Positions 43,750-54,250 of a stretch of DNA of 64,000 nucleotides are shown here, piece after piece. How positions within the stretch are numbered: the first letter of the stretch is position 1; every line of letters starts with the position of its first letter. The translations under genes were made by a program, and so were the position numbers. The stretch is taken from the NCBI RefSeq assembly GCF_019175385.1, contig NC_083344.1, positions 11,808,725-11,872,724 of the forward strand, given 5' to 3'. The stretch is from Lycium barbarum. Its lineage: Eukaryota; Streptophyta; Magnoliopsida; Solanales; Solanaceae. The notes under the pieces are model-generated. The model made no database searches and was not told where the DNA came from. It was given only the letters and a program-made list of their open reading frames with translations.

Positions 43750-45120
43750 GGGTATTTGGACTTCATTTTTTCTTCCACTTTCCAAGTCATTTCTTCTCGG
43801 TTATTCTTTCTCCATAAGACTTTGACTGAAGCTACTTCTTTATTCCTATGTCTCCGTACTTACCTGTCTAGTGTAGCCATAGGTACCTCTTCATAAGCTA
43901 GCTTTTCTGTCACTTGAACATCATCTACCGACACGATCCTAGTAGGATCTCTGACACATTTTCGGAGCATTAAGACATGGAAAACCGGATGGACTGTCCA
44001 ATTCAGAAGCTACTTTACCCACCTTGCGGACAATCTTATAAGGTCCAATGTATCGAGGACTCAACTTCCCTTTCTTACCAAACCTCATCACGCCTTTTAT
44101 CGGCGATACCTTTAAGAATACCCAATCATCCACTTGAGATTCTAAGTCTAGCCGACGGTTGTCCGTATAAGACTTCTGCCTACTTTGGGCTGTCACTAAT
44201 CGTTCTCCAATAATCTTGACCTTTTTCACCGCTTGTTGAATCAACTCAGGACCTATTAGCTGTACCTCTCCTACTTTAAACCACCAAATTGGGGATCTAC
44301 ACTTCCTTCCATATAGAGCTTCATACGGGGCCATTTGAATACTGGAATGATAGTTATTGTTGTATGCAAACTCAAAAGGGGTAAGTGGTCATCCCAACTA
44401 CCACCAAAATCTAGTACACAGGCTCGTAACATATCTTCCAAGGTCTGAATAGTGCGTTCGGCTTGCCCGTCAGTTTGTGGATGAAATGTTGTGCTAAGCT
44501 TTACCTGAGTACCCAAACCTTCTTGGAAAGACTTCCAGAATTTAGCTGTGAATTATGCTCCTCTGTCAGTAATAATGGACACCGGGTCGCCATGAAGTCG
44601 CACAATCTCTCTAAGGTATAACCTTGCATAATCTTCTACTGAATAAGTAGTTTTGACTGGAAGAAAATGGGCTGAATTTGTCAATCTATCCACAATCACC
44701 CATATAGAATCATACTTGCTTCGGGAATGAGGTAACCCTACAATGAAATCCATGTTTATCGCTTCCCATTTCTAAGTTGGGATGTCCATTGCTTGCAATA
44801 ATCCTCCTGGCTTTTGATGTTCAATCTTCACTTGTTGACAATTCGGACATTGAGCCACAAATTCTGCTATATCTTTCTTCATTCCATCCCACCAATACAT
44901 TAACTTGAGATCGTGATACATCTTTGTCGCTCCTGAGTGAATAGAATACCGAGAATAATGAGCTTCTTCTAGAATCTGACGATGTAATTCCGTAACATTT
45001 GAAACACATAGCCTGCCTCGGTATCTAAGAACTCCATATATAGAAAGTTCGAATGGAGACTCCTCTTTCTCATGAAGTGTATCCCTATAGTGGCTCAACT
45101 GAGGATCCTTATGTTAACGT
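43750..45120 (-). pseudogene. F: integrase with C-terminal part
   Basis: Zinc domain: LHRQILEEAHYSRYSIHSG, WWDGMKKDIAEFVAQCPNCQ. Core: INMDFIVGLP, SIITDRGA (stop follows), FTAKFWKSFQEGLGTQV, DGQAERTIQTLEDMLRACV, so Asp, Asp and Glu are all encoded. C-terminal: SRQKSYTDNRRLDLESQVDD, VSPIKGVMRFGKKGKLSPRY, then a deletion near 43995 and MLRKC-like sequence. A tail similar to VAKKLAYEEVP precedes a weak chromodomain region. Stops at about 44770 and 44552 and a frameshift near 44370 break it. Confidence 0.9.
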
Positions 45121-45200
45121 TCCTTCACTTCCATATCTAAGGATGAAACAGTTGGATTACTAATATCAGTTCCTACATTGCCTGAATCAATTAGACGAAC

Positions 45201-45460
45201 TCAAAGATTAGCTAGTTGGTGGAGCTCGCGGATTAATTCTTTCTTCTCCGGAGGAACCTCACATAGACTACCCATTGATTTGCGGCTAAGTGCATCAGCC
45301 AATACATTCTCCTTTCTGGGGTGGTATAAAATACTCAGATCATAATCTTTCAATAATTCCAACCACTGTCTCTGTCGAAGATTCAACTCCTTCTGCTTGA
45401 AAATATATTGGAGACTTTTGTGATCCGTATAAATATCAACATGTACACCATACAAGTACA
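45201..45460 (-). pseudogene. F: RNase H C-terminal part, truncated
   Basis: From the junction at about 45460: [60 protein letters not shown], then the linker to integrase. The Glu and first Asp of the active site are lost at the truncation. The upstream 14 codons of this frame belong to the I LTR. Confidence 0.88.
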
Positions 45461-46248
45461 ACAAGTCTGAAATATGTATATATCCAATTCCATCAACAAT
45501 CAATCAATCACCACGAATCACAATCAAGCTAATGCAATGCAATGCAATGCACTGCAATGCAATAATGGAATGGATGGAATGTAATATCATGCAAATGAGG
45601 TGTACACATGTACTCAGGACGGAAATATCGACGTCTCGGTAGCACAACCCAGTGTGACTCGCGAAGTCTAAGTGCCACCCGTCCCGGATCTTTGCCCAAC
45701 AGACAGACGGGACCCTGGCTAATTGCTCACCGGGGGAGTCCCACCGGCACCACTCTTGGGGACCTGCGGAGCCCATGCACTAATAACGATTCTAGAATAA
45801 CATCAGAATCGGCCATGCAACAATGATACCGGAATGGATCGTCGGTCATCGGCCTCTCATAATCATTCAAGTAAAAGAGTTGCTCAATCAACGATACCGG
45901 ATAATAACCAGCTATCGACCATAAATTATGAATATGAGGGAACATATGCAATGCACTTATAAACGACTCAGGAATTGAACATCGGAAATCATCCTTCTCA
46001 CAATCACACAAGTAAAAGAGTTTATCAAACATTAGTTTCATAAAATCAACGATTCCGGAATGGATCTTCAGACATCGGCCTTTACAATCACAATAATAAG
46101 GAGTTTATCAAATATAAATTTACACAATCAACGATACCGGATCATCACCAGGTATCGGCCATGCATCAAGAATGTGTGATAATAAGTGCAATGCGTACAT
46201 CAAGTATCAACAATCAAGTTCAATACCACAAGTACCACGAAGGGATAC
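45461..46248 (-). mobile_element. I: 3' LTR, left part
   Basis: Matches 998-1150 in reverse over the TTGTGCTACCGAGACGTCG and ATTGCATTGCATTGC stretch. Repeats of GATACCGGA, ATCGGCC and AAGTAAAAGAGTT about 100 bp apart fill 45825-46170. G is inserted at 46249 within this array. ORFs at 45504-46041 are by-products. Confidence 0.7.
45825..46170 (-). repeat. I LTR: degenerate tandem repeat (about 100-bp period)
   Basis: AACGATACCGGATAATAACC, AACGATTCCGGAATGGATC and AACGATACCGGATCATCACC mark successive units, each followed by a TCGGCC or TCGACC word. A related finer array (ACCATCAAGGGTATG, ACCAGCAACGGTATG) continues right of G at 57772-57900. Confidence 0.7.
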
Positions 46249-46445
46249 TGTTACGCCTCTCGTTTTTGTTGTAGGAGAACTTATGGTTTCCTAGTCAGGT
46301 AGGCCTTTGGGATAGAGACCCTTTCTTGAGTTTTAGAGATAGAAAGTGTTTTACCCCGTGTGCAAAGGTATCAGCAGGTATTCCTGGTAAATTACAGGAT
46401 TAAAATTGAATGAATCGAATCAACACAATCTGAGCTGAATCGGAG

Positions 46446-46612
46446 GAGTCTGCAGACACCAGTCATCGTCGACGGGCCGTCGAAATGTCAATGGGATGTC
46501 ATTCCGCGGCGTCGATAGGGTTCCATAGCCTTGAATCTGCAGGCGCAGGATGACGGAGCAAGTCGACGGACCGTCGACACATCAACGGGTCGTCGACCCG
46601 CCCGTCGAATCG
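46446..46612 (+). repeat. G 5' LTR: GTCGACGG palindrome block
   Basis: GTCGACGGGCCGTCGA, GTCGACGGACCGTCGAC and GGGTCGTCGACCCG palindromes over 165 bp, ending about 25 bp before the TATA box. Compared by eye with the 3' LTR block, about 12 of 45 bases differ in the first part, more than in the surrounding LTR. Confidence 0.8.
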
Positions 46613-46637
46613 CACCGCTGGAACATTTAATTCCAAA

Positions 46638-46645
46638 TATAAATA
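46638..46645 (+). promoter_or_regulatory. G 5' LTR: TATA box
   Basis: TATAAATA just after the palindrome block; conserved in the 3' LTR at 55878-55885. Confidence 0.6.
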
Positions 46646-47671
46646 TATGATCCACAACTTTATTTCTCATTTTTCTCTCTTCCAAATCAGAGGAAACTAT
46701 AGTATATTTACTCCCAACACTTTACATCATTATAGTGGAGATTTGGCAAGATCCGAGCCCCGTAAACCTGAGCTTGTGACGAAGAAGGTTGTTTCTAGGG
46801 TTTCTTAAACGTTGTGGAGTTTAGGAAGCTAGAGTTAAAGTTGATCCTTGGAATCTTAGACCCCTCAAGGTATGTAAGTGATTTCTACCCTTGTATTTAA
46901 GATAATTATCAAGAGTTTTAGTGACTTTGAGTTAAGGAAATATAGTCATGGGAGTGGTAAGTTGATGAAGGGTGAGATGGTGATTTGGGACTGTTTTAAG
47001 AGATGATTGGGAATGGATTTGGGTATTGTTTGATATGTAAGTGTTGTCATTGTGGTTGTGGATATTGTGGTTGATGTTGGATGGAATGTGAAGTTGAAGA
47101 GTTGTAAGCTTACAAGGGAAATGTGGTCCACAATTTGTTAAGCTCCTTTTTGTATTTAAAATGGTTAGTAAATGAGGTAAGTAGTCTAATTAAGGCATAT
47201 GTTATCTTGATTGTAGACTTACGAGTTTGAAAAGTAGAAGTTGGGCAGTTGGATACACTTCAAGGTATGTTAAGGCTATCCTTTATTTCAATTTGGCATT
47301 ATCCTTATGATGTGAACGAACGAACGTATGAACAGACTTCCATATTACTCTACTCTTAGAAGGACTAGGAGTACTTCAGTCTTCGATGTTCCTATACCCT
47401 GTATGATTGTTCCTTCTGTTCATGGTTCTTGAGATTTCTTATGGTGATAATGTTAGCTCAAAGGTTGTCCTTCAGAGATAGAATGACCTTATGTCACTCC
47501 GGGAGTTCTATGTATACACTTCAGTTATGCATTGCATTCATATACAAATGCATATTGACCCACGACTAGAAGGCGCTATATACACGTGTATTATATGTAT
47601 ATAGGGTATGAGGAAAGGGATAGGCATTATATACGCATTACCACCTGATCAGCTGGTGCACCTTGATGATG

Positions 47672-47843
47672 ATATATGGATTGGGCCGTATGTTCATCGA
47701 CATCATTATTACATGATATATGGATTGGGCCGTACGTTCCTCGGTATTATTATTATATGATATATAGATCGGGTCGTACGTTCCTCGGCACTATTATATG
47801 GGATATAGATCGGGTTGAACGTTCCTCAGCACTATGACCTATA
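47672..47843 (+). repeat. G 5' LTR: 44-bp tandem repeat
   Basis: ATATATGGATYGGGCCGTAC and GTTCCTCGGYA words repeated four times. The same array occurs at about 56910-57073 in the 3' LTR and, inverted, in LTR J (62536-62695). Confidence 0.88.
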
Positions 47844-48376
47844 GATATACATGAGCACGATTATCATTAAGAGCATGCATATTATGCGCCCACAGAGGCA
47901 TAGTCAATAATACAGATACTAGTTCATACTAGTTCATACAAATACATGCAGATAGTCATTTTAGTTTATGAGTTCAGATTTTATTCATGATTCTTATATG
48001 TATACATGTTGTTCTTATGCTTTACATACTCAGTAAATTATCCGTACTGACTCCCCATTGCTTGGGGGGTTGTGTTCATGCCCGTAGGTTCAGGTAGACC
48101 GATAGGTGGTCTAGCTTAGTAGGACCTCTATATCCAGCAGTGATCAGTGCGCTCCATTTGATCCGAAGCTGCAGTCAGTTTTGGTATACCACCCTTTTGA
48201 GATGTATATGCATATGGGTATGACGGGGCCCTGACCCGTCCTTTCAATAGCTTTATTCCAGTAGATGTCTTTAGACAGTTGTATGTATTAGTCACATGAT
48301 GTAGCCTTGTCGGCTTCCATTCTTTTGTGTACCGTATATGTAGCAGCCTAGCCAACTTGCACTATTCCTTTAGCAC

Positions 48377-48379
<3 letters not shown>

Positions 48380-48414
<35 letters not shown>
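48380..48414 (+). repeat. G 5' LTR: (AT)n microsatellite
   Basis: About 17 AT units. The 3' LTR has a longer array with a GT prefix (57545-57616) and lacks about 60 bp found here just before the array. Confidence 0.95.
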
Positions 48415-48417
<3 letters not shown>

Positions 48418-48570
48418 ACAGAGTTTATGATGTCACCCTCATTTATAAGATCAGTTTGAGTCACTTATGGGCCTTTGATGCTCAGCATGGTTCCGATATG
48501 TGTATAGGGGTGTTTGGTCACTAGCGGTCAGACACTCGCCACGTCTCATCGGTTTGGGTCGTGATAGAAT

Positions 48571-48584
48571 TGGTATAAGAGCAG
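48571..48584 (+). other. G: primer binding site, one mismatch
   Basis: TGGTATAAGAGCAG, four bases after the 5' LTR; C to A at one position relative to the Met-tRNA complement. Confidence 0.85.
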
Positions 48585-48768
48585 TTCCGTCCTAGTTTTA
48601 TCTGCAGATCGTGTCTAGTAGAGTCTTATTTATGGGTGTGTTGTGCACCACACCTATAAACAGGAGGCTACCCGACATTTAGGATGATGTCATTCTTTCA
48701 CTCCTAAATCATGCAATAGAGCCATGTGCTAAGCGTTCGCTGTCTGATGAATTGTTCTGATTTCAGCG

Positions 48769-50100
48769 ATGCCCCGCAAGAAAGCTACAGTTGCCCAGAA
48801 GGGAAAGAGAGCGGCAGGAGAGGCCACTAGCCGGACTCGGCAAGCTACTCGGGCTCAGGATGAGATCCAGAGTGGGAGCCCGTATGAGACATCACATACC
48901 CCACCTCCAGCACCTGCCCCTGCGCCCCCAGTTCCTCAGGTAGATACACCGGGCCAAGACGTACGGGATGCAGTACGGTTATTGACCAGATTGGTAGCCG
49001 CCCAGGCTCAGCGACAGCGAGTTGGTGTTGATCAGGCAGACAGGGCTGGTAGTTCGAGAGTTAAGACTTTCCTCAAGTTAGATCCTCTAGAGTTTTCTAT
49101 GATAAGGCAAAATATAGACCCCCAGGATTTCATTGATGGTATGCAGAGGTCCTTGAGGGTTATGCACACGGATGAAGTCGAGTCTGTAGAGTTGGCTTCG
49201 TATAGGCTTCGCGATATTACAGTACAGTGGTATCAGACTTGGGAGCTATATAGGGGAGAGAATGCCCCTCCAACCATTTGGCGAGAGTTTTCAAATGCTA
49301 TCTAGGGGAGAGAATTCCCGAGCAGATAGGTTTCTGCGTATTGAGTAGGGCAGTATGAGTGTCCAGGAGTATTGTGTGTATTTTGATTATATGGCTAGGT
49401 ATGCCCCAGCCATGGTGGCTGAGATGGAGGACAGAGTTCATCATTTTATGGTAGGTCTAGGGCCAAATTTGATAGATGCATGTACGACTGCTGCATTATA
49501 GCCAGACATGGATATCTCCCGTATACAGACATATGCACAAAATCTGATCGTAAGCATCAGAGGAGGACAGAGCGTGACCGTGACCGGGGCCATGGTAAGA
49601 GGGCCAGATCTCTAGATATCAGGGGTGATTCCAGGGGAAGACAGGGACAACAGTACTCCCGATATCCATTCCATTCGGTAGGGAGTGTACCTCCGCTATT
49701 TTCAGGTCCGAGATTTGATTGGTCTTCTTATTCAGGACGGGCCAGATTTCTAGAGCATCAGGCTCTCGACACAGACTAGAGTCAGGCCAGATGAGACCCC
49801 TTTTGTCGCGGTGTGCCCAGAGTGGCAAGTTACACGCAGGTGAGTGTCGGCTAGGATCAGATGTTTGTTATGCTTGTGGCCAGCCAGGTCATAGGATGCA
49901 GTAATGTCTGATGAGAGAGAATGGGGGTATGGTTCAGCCTACAGGGCCTATGGCTAGTTTTTCTTCTGCAGTACGCCCTTCAGGGCAAGCTTTCCAGACA
50001 CAATCAGGATAAGGTAGAGGTAGGAGTGGAGCATCCAGCTCGAGCGATTCTCAGCACCGCGTATATGTACTAGCCGATAGGCAGGATTATGAGTCATCTC
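48769..50100 (+). pseudogene. G: gag
   Basis: Starts at ATG 48769: PRKKATVAQKGKRAAGEAT, a Pro-rich spacer, DVRDAVRLLTRLVAAQAQRQ and the capsid IDPQDFIDGMQRSLRV, ELASYRLRDITVQWYQ, PPTIWREFSNA. A stop at 49303 and a frame change follow. Traces continue with GSMSVQEYCVYFDYMARYAP. The zinc knuckle region reads CYACGQPGHRMQ and a stop where Cys should follow (about 49866-49905), so the fourth metal ligand is displaced. A Ser-rich tail leads into protease. Confidence 0.9.
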
Positions 50101-50540
50101 CTTATGTCATCACAGGAATATTATCAGTCTCCTCCTATGATGTGTATGCTCTGATTGACCCAGGTTCCACATTATCATATGTTACGCCATTTGTTGCTGG
50201 CAAGTTTGGGATAGAGCCTGAATCGATTAAACTGTTTGAGGTGTCTATGCCAGTTGGTGATCCAGTCACAGCTAGGCGAGTATATCGAGGCTATGTAGTG
50301 ATAGTTTGCAATCGCCATACCTTAGCAGATTTTATTAAGTTAGACATGATTTATTTTGATGTTATTATAAGTATGGATTGGTTGGCTTCCTGTTATGCAA
50401 ATGTTGATTGTAGAGCAAAGATAGTTCAATTTCAGTTCCCAGGCGAGCCAGTCCTAGAGTGGAAAGGCAATGCTGCTTCTCCAATGGGTAGGTTTATTTC
50501 CTACCTTAAAGCAAGAAAGATGATCAGAAAAGGGTAAATC
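50101..50540 (+). pseudogene. G: aspartic protease
   Basis: YDVYALIDPGSTLSYVTPFV (about 50133-50190) carries the intact DPG active site. It continues FGIEPESIKLFEVSMPVGDP, LADFIKLDMIYFDVIISMDW, VDCRAKIVQFQFPGEPVLEW and ends at a stop near 50536. This 130-codon frame is the best preserved in G. Confidence 0.9.
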
Positions 50541-51300
50541 TATCACCTGATTCGGGTTCAGACTGTGCAAGCAGAGTCACCGACCCTTCAGTCTGTTCCT
50601 GTGGTTAGTGAGTTCCCAGAGGTGTTTCCAGATGAGCTTCCAGGCATTCCGCTAGAGCGGGAGATTGATTTTACGATTGATCTACTGCCAGATACTCAGC
50701 CAATATCTATTCCTCCTTATAGAATGACACCTGCGGAGTTGAAAGAATTAAAGGGGCAATTGCAGGATTTAGGTAATTGCGGGATTTACTCGAGAAAGGC
50801 TTCATTAGGCCTAGAACATCGCCGTGGGGAGCACCGGTATTATTTGTAAGGAAGAAGGATAGCTCTTTGTGAATGTGTATTGATTATAGGCAATTGAATA
50901 AAATGACTGTAAAGAATAAGTATCCGCTCCCGAGGACTGATGATTTATTTGACCAGTTGCAAGGCGCTAAATATTTCTTGAAGATAGAGTTGAGATCGGG
51001 GAACCACCAGGTTAGGGTGAAGGAGGAAGACATTCTGAAGACGGTATTCCGGACTAGATATGGCCACTTAATCATTTCGTGTTATGTCGTTCGGGCTAAC
51101 TAATGCTCCAGCTGTATTCATGGACTTGATGAATCGCGTATCCAGGCCCTTCCTTGATCTGTTGGTGATTGTGTTCATAGATGATATTCTGGTTTATTCA
51201 CCATCAGAGGCTGATCATGCAGAACATCTACGAGCAGTGCTTGGAATTCTTTAAAGAAGAGAGTGGAATGCCAAGTTCTCCAAGTGTGACTTCTGGTTGA
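50541..51300 (+). pseudogene. G: reverse transcriptase, catalytic box present
   Basis: [20 protein letters not shown], the [20 protein letters not shown] lead-in, then a small insertion near 50770 that shifts frame, then [20 protein letters not shown], a stop at 50869, and [20 protein letters not shown]. The first catalytic Asp of KIDLRSGYHQ is changed: the copy reads [10 protein letters not shown]. After a frameshift near 51073 come [16 protein letters not shown] and [12 protein letters not shown] (FIDD at 51174-51185). The D to E change and frame breaks exclude activity. Confidence 0.9.
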
Positions 51301-52000
51301 CCTTTGTGGATTTTTTGGGTCACATTATTTCAGATGAAGGCATCAGGGTGGAAACACTCAAAAGATTGAGGTTGTGAAGAATTGGCCAAGGCCTACGACA
51401 CCAACGGAGATATGTAGTTTCTTGGGCTTGGCAGGTTATTATAGAAGCTTTGTAGAAGGATTTTCTTCTTTTTCAGCCCTGTTGACTAAGCTGACCTAGA
51501 AATCAGCTAAGTTTCAGTGGACGGATGCGTGTGAGCAGAGTTTTCAGATATTGAAAGACAAGTTGACCTCCGCACCCGTTTTGACTTTTCCTGAGGGAGC
51601 AGATGGCTATGTGATTTATTGGGATGTTTTAGGTATTGGGTTTGGCTGTGTATTGATGCAGCAGAGTAAGGTTGTTGCTTACGCTTCTAGACAGCTGAAG
51701 AAGCACGAGAAGACTTATACAACTCATGATCTTGAGTTAGCTGTAGTGATTCACGCCTTGAAAATGTGGAGGCACTATTTATACGATGTTCTTGTTGATA
51801 TTTATACTGATCATAAGAGTCTCCAGTACATATTTAAGCAGAAGGACTTGAAGTTACATCAAAGCCGATGACTAGAGTTGCTAAGGGATTATGATGTTGA
51901 TATCCTGTACTATCCTAGAAAGGTTAATGTAGTAACTGATGCCCTTAGTCGTAAATCCATGGGCAGCCTGTCATATATGCAACCAAACAAAACGGAGATA
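51301..52000 (+). pseudogene. G: RT connection and RNase H
   Basis: [16 protein letters not shown], a 1-base frame change, [29 protein letters not shown], a stop, then an open frame 51551-51868: [75 protein letters not shown] replaces the usual YCDAS, so the first catalytic Asp is kept. After a stop at 51869 the chain ends [18 protein letters not shown]. Confidence 0.9.
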
Positions 52001-52930
52001 GTCTGTGAAGTTCGTCAATTAGCTAACCTCGGGGTCCGGTTGATAAACTCATGTGATGCAAGAATTACAGTCCAGCATACAACGATGTCCTCTTTAGTAG
52101 CAGAAATAAAGGAGCGTCAGTACGAGGATCCGGTTTTAGTTCACTACCAAGATACGGCACCTCAGAAAGAAAAGACACCCTTTGTCATTACAGGAGATGG
52201 ACTACTCCGATATAGAGGTAGATTGTGCGTCCCTAATGTTGCAGGGCTTCGTCAGCAGGTTATGGGGGAAGCTCATTATTCTCACTACTCTATTCAACCA
52301 GGCACAACAAAGGTGTACCATGATCTCAAGGGAGTTTATTTGTGGGATGGTATGAGAAGAGATATAGCAGAATTTGTTGCTTAATATCCGAATTATCAGC
52401 AAGTTAATATAGAGCACCAGAAGCCCAGAGGTTTATTGCAAGCTATGGAGATTATGACATGGAAATGAGAGGTAGTTAATGTAGAGCACCAGAGGTTTTC
52501 CTGAACGTTTCACCTATGAAGGGAGTGATGAGATTTGGCAAGAAGGTTAAGTTGAACCCTCGATATATTGGGCCATATAAGATCATTCGTATTGTGGGTA
52601 AGGTGGCATATGAGCTAGAATTGCCTTCTAAGTTGGGTTCTGTATATCCGGTATTTCATGTGTCTATGCTTCGTAAATGCATCGAAGATCCTTGAAGAAT
52701 TGTGCTAGTCAATGATATCTGAGTGACCAAGCAGTTATCATATGAAAAGGTTCCAGTGGCTACATTGGACAGACAGGTCTGTCGGTCCCGAACAATGATG
52801 TAGCATTCGTTAAAGTTTTATGGAGGAATAATAATAATGTTGAGGAAATGGCTTGGGAAGCTGAAGAGGCCATGAAGATTAAGTACCCGTATTTGTTTCC
52901 AGCATTTTGGGAGGTTCAGTCTGAGGCATC
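52001..52930 (+). pseudogene. G: integrase zinc domain and C-terminus, core deleted
   Basis: Zinc domain: LLRYRGRLCVPNVAGLRQQV, AHYSHYSIQPG, WDGMRRDIAEFVA, a stop, then YPNYQQV, where both zinc-ligand Cys are now Tyr. At about 52480 the chain jumps from MTWK...VVN to VFLNVSPMKGVMRFGKK, so the whole DDE core is missing. GTAGAGCACCAGA/ATAGAGCACCAGA occurs on both sides (52409 and 52480). C-terminal PVFHVSMLRKCIEDP and remnants of a chromodomain end near 52930. Confidence 0.9.
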
Positions 52931-53125
52931 ATCTCCCCCAGGGATTATTTGATTTTCAGTTATCGCGATTGGTCGTGTGGGGCCATGGTATTGTATGTTG
53001 TAGTATATGGCCCTGTGTGGCAGTATTTTGGGTTACTGTGTCCAGGTTGGATTGTAAATTTACAGGGGAAACTCTGCCGAAATTTCTATAGCTCATGATT
53101 TGTTTGAACATTCGAGGATGAATGT

Positions 53126-53141
53126 TCCTAAGGGGGGAGAA
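53126..53141 (+). other. G: polypurine tract
   Basis: CCTAAGGGGGGAGAA precedes the 3' LTR; an ACATTCGAGGATGAATGTT palindrome lies just upstream. Confidence 0.85.
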
Positions 53142-53595
53142 TGCTACGCCTCTCGTTTTTGTCGTAGGAGAACTTATGGTTTCCTAGTCGAGTATGCCTT
53201 TGGGATAGAGACCCGTGCACGAGTTTTGGGGAAACAAAGTGTTTTACCCCGTGTGTAAAGGTATCAGCAGGTATTCCTGGTAAATTACAGTATTAGAAGT
53301 TGAACAAATCGAATCGATGCAATCTGAACTGAATCGGAGGAGCCTGTAGACACCAGTCATCGTCGACGGGTTGTCGACATGTCGACGGACCGTCGTTACA
53401 CGACATCGATAGGGTTCCGTATCCTTGAATGTAACACTCCAAAAAAACATTTTAGCGAATACTTGAATTTTCGATTTATCATATCTTGATAGTAAGGGTA
53501 TATTTTATTTCGTACTTCCTGAATGTGAACTTGATGATATTTGAAACTTGTTGAAGTGTTATGGTGTAGTTAATTTATTAAATGGATTAGATATT

Positions 53596-53603
53596 TATAA
53601 AAG
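53596..53603 (+). promoter_or_regulatory. H: TATA box
   Basis: TATAAAAG followed by GTGGGC; the leader has CTCTCC-rich sequence and a GAGGTAAG splice-donor-like motif at 53818. Confidence 0.5.
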
Positions 53604-53844
53604 TGGGCAACCCCTTTTTATTTTATTTTATTATTATTCATCCTTATCTTACTAAGTAAGATTTATACCCTTTTGGCTCTTATCCTCTCCACCACCCCTC
53701 CAATTTCGTTTTCTCCACGGAAACAAGACATCAAAACCTCTCTCCTCTCATAATATTCATCCTATAAATCAATAATCAAGACTTGCTTTGGTTGATCCCC
53801 AAGCAACTCCACACGATTGAGGTAAGTTACAAACCCATTTTTGG

Positions 53845-54250
53845 ACTGGACTGCTGTTAGTGTTTTCAGCATAATTCCTTGTATAAAGCTTAGTTTTAAG
53901 TGATTCAAGCTGTTATAGAAAGCTATTTCATATCCCTACAACTTTAGTTCAGGCTCCAAAACCCAGTTTTGCTTGTATTTACTCGAAACGGGGTGATGAA
54001 GTACAGGGCAGGTGCTGCCCAGATTTCTGTTTTCTAAACCCTACATGTACTGCTGTTAGTATTTTGAGCATATCTTTTTGTACAAAACTGCTATAGGAGT
54101 GATTCGAATTTCTATGAAACCCCAATACATATATGTACAACTTTTATTAAGGCCACAAAGTCTATTTTTGCCGTTTACCCCTTTGAAACGGAGCGACAGT
54201 ACAAGATAGTAGTACTGTCCAGAATTCCTGTTTTGATAGTTTAGGCTGAT
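53845..54250 (+). repeat. H: tandem duplication of about 200 bp
   Basis: Two diverged units start with CTGCTGTTAGT at about 53850 and 54050, share TGTA(T/C)AAA and AGTGATTC(A/G)A, and end with GAAACGGRGYGA followed by a TACTGTCCAGA/GTGCTGCCCAGA word. Confidence 0.75.

Larger units (their letters stand above)
40711..45460 (-). mobile_element. F: gypsy element, one LTR with internal sequence on both sides
   Basis: Minus order: RNase H and integrase (45460-43750), polypurine tract, LTR (43494-41068), primer site, gag start (40861-40711). In a normal element the polypurine tract precedes the 3' LTR and the primer site follows the 5' LTR; here one LTR has both. It is what remains of two head-to-tail elements sharing an LTR, with outer parts deleted. 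Ends abut A (left) and the I LTR (right) without duplication. Confidence 0.88.
46249..48566 (+). mobile_element. G: 5' LTR
   Basis: 2318 bp starting TGTTACGCCTC and ending GGGTCGTGATA (CA changed to TA). Contains the GTCGACGG block, TATA, leader, a 44-bp tandem repeat, the TACTCAGTA...GTACTGA block at 48026-48050, a (AT)n microsatellite and the GGGTCGTGAYA end. The uninterrupted CCTTGAATCTGC at 46529-46540 is the empty site matching H in the 3' LTR. Confidence 0.93.

Noticed and set aside
47672..47843. Possible satellite DNA or origin-type array
   Set aside because: Only four units, confined to the LTR and present in both LTR copies of G.
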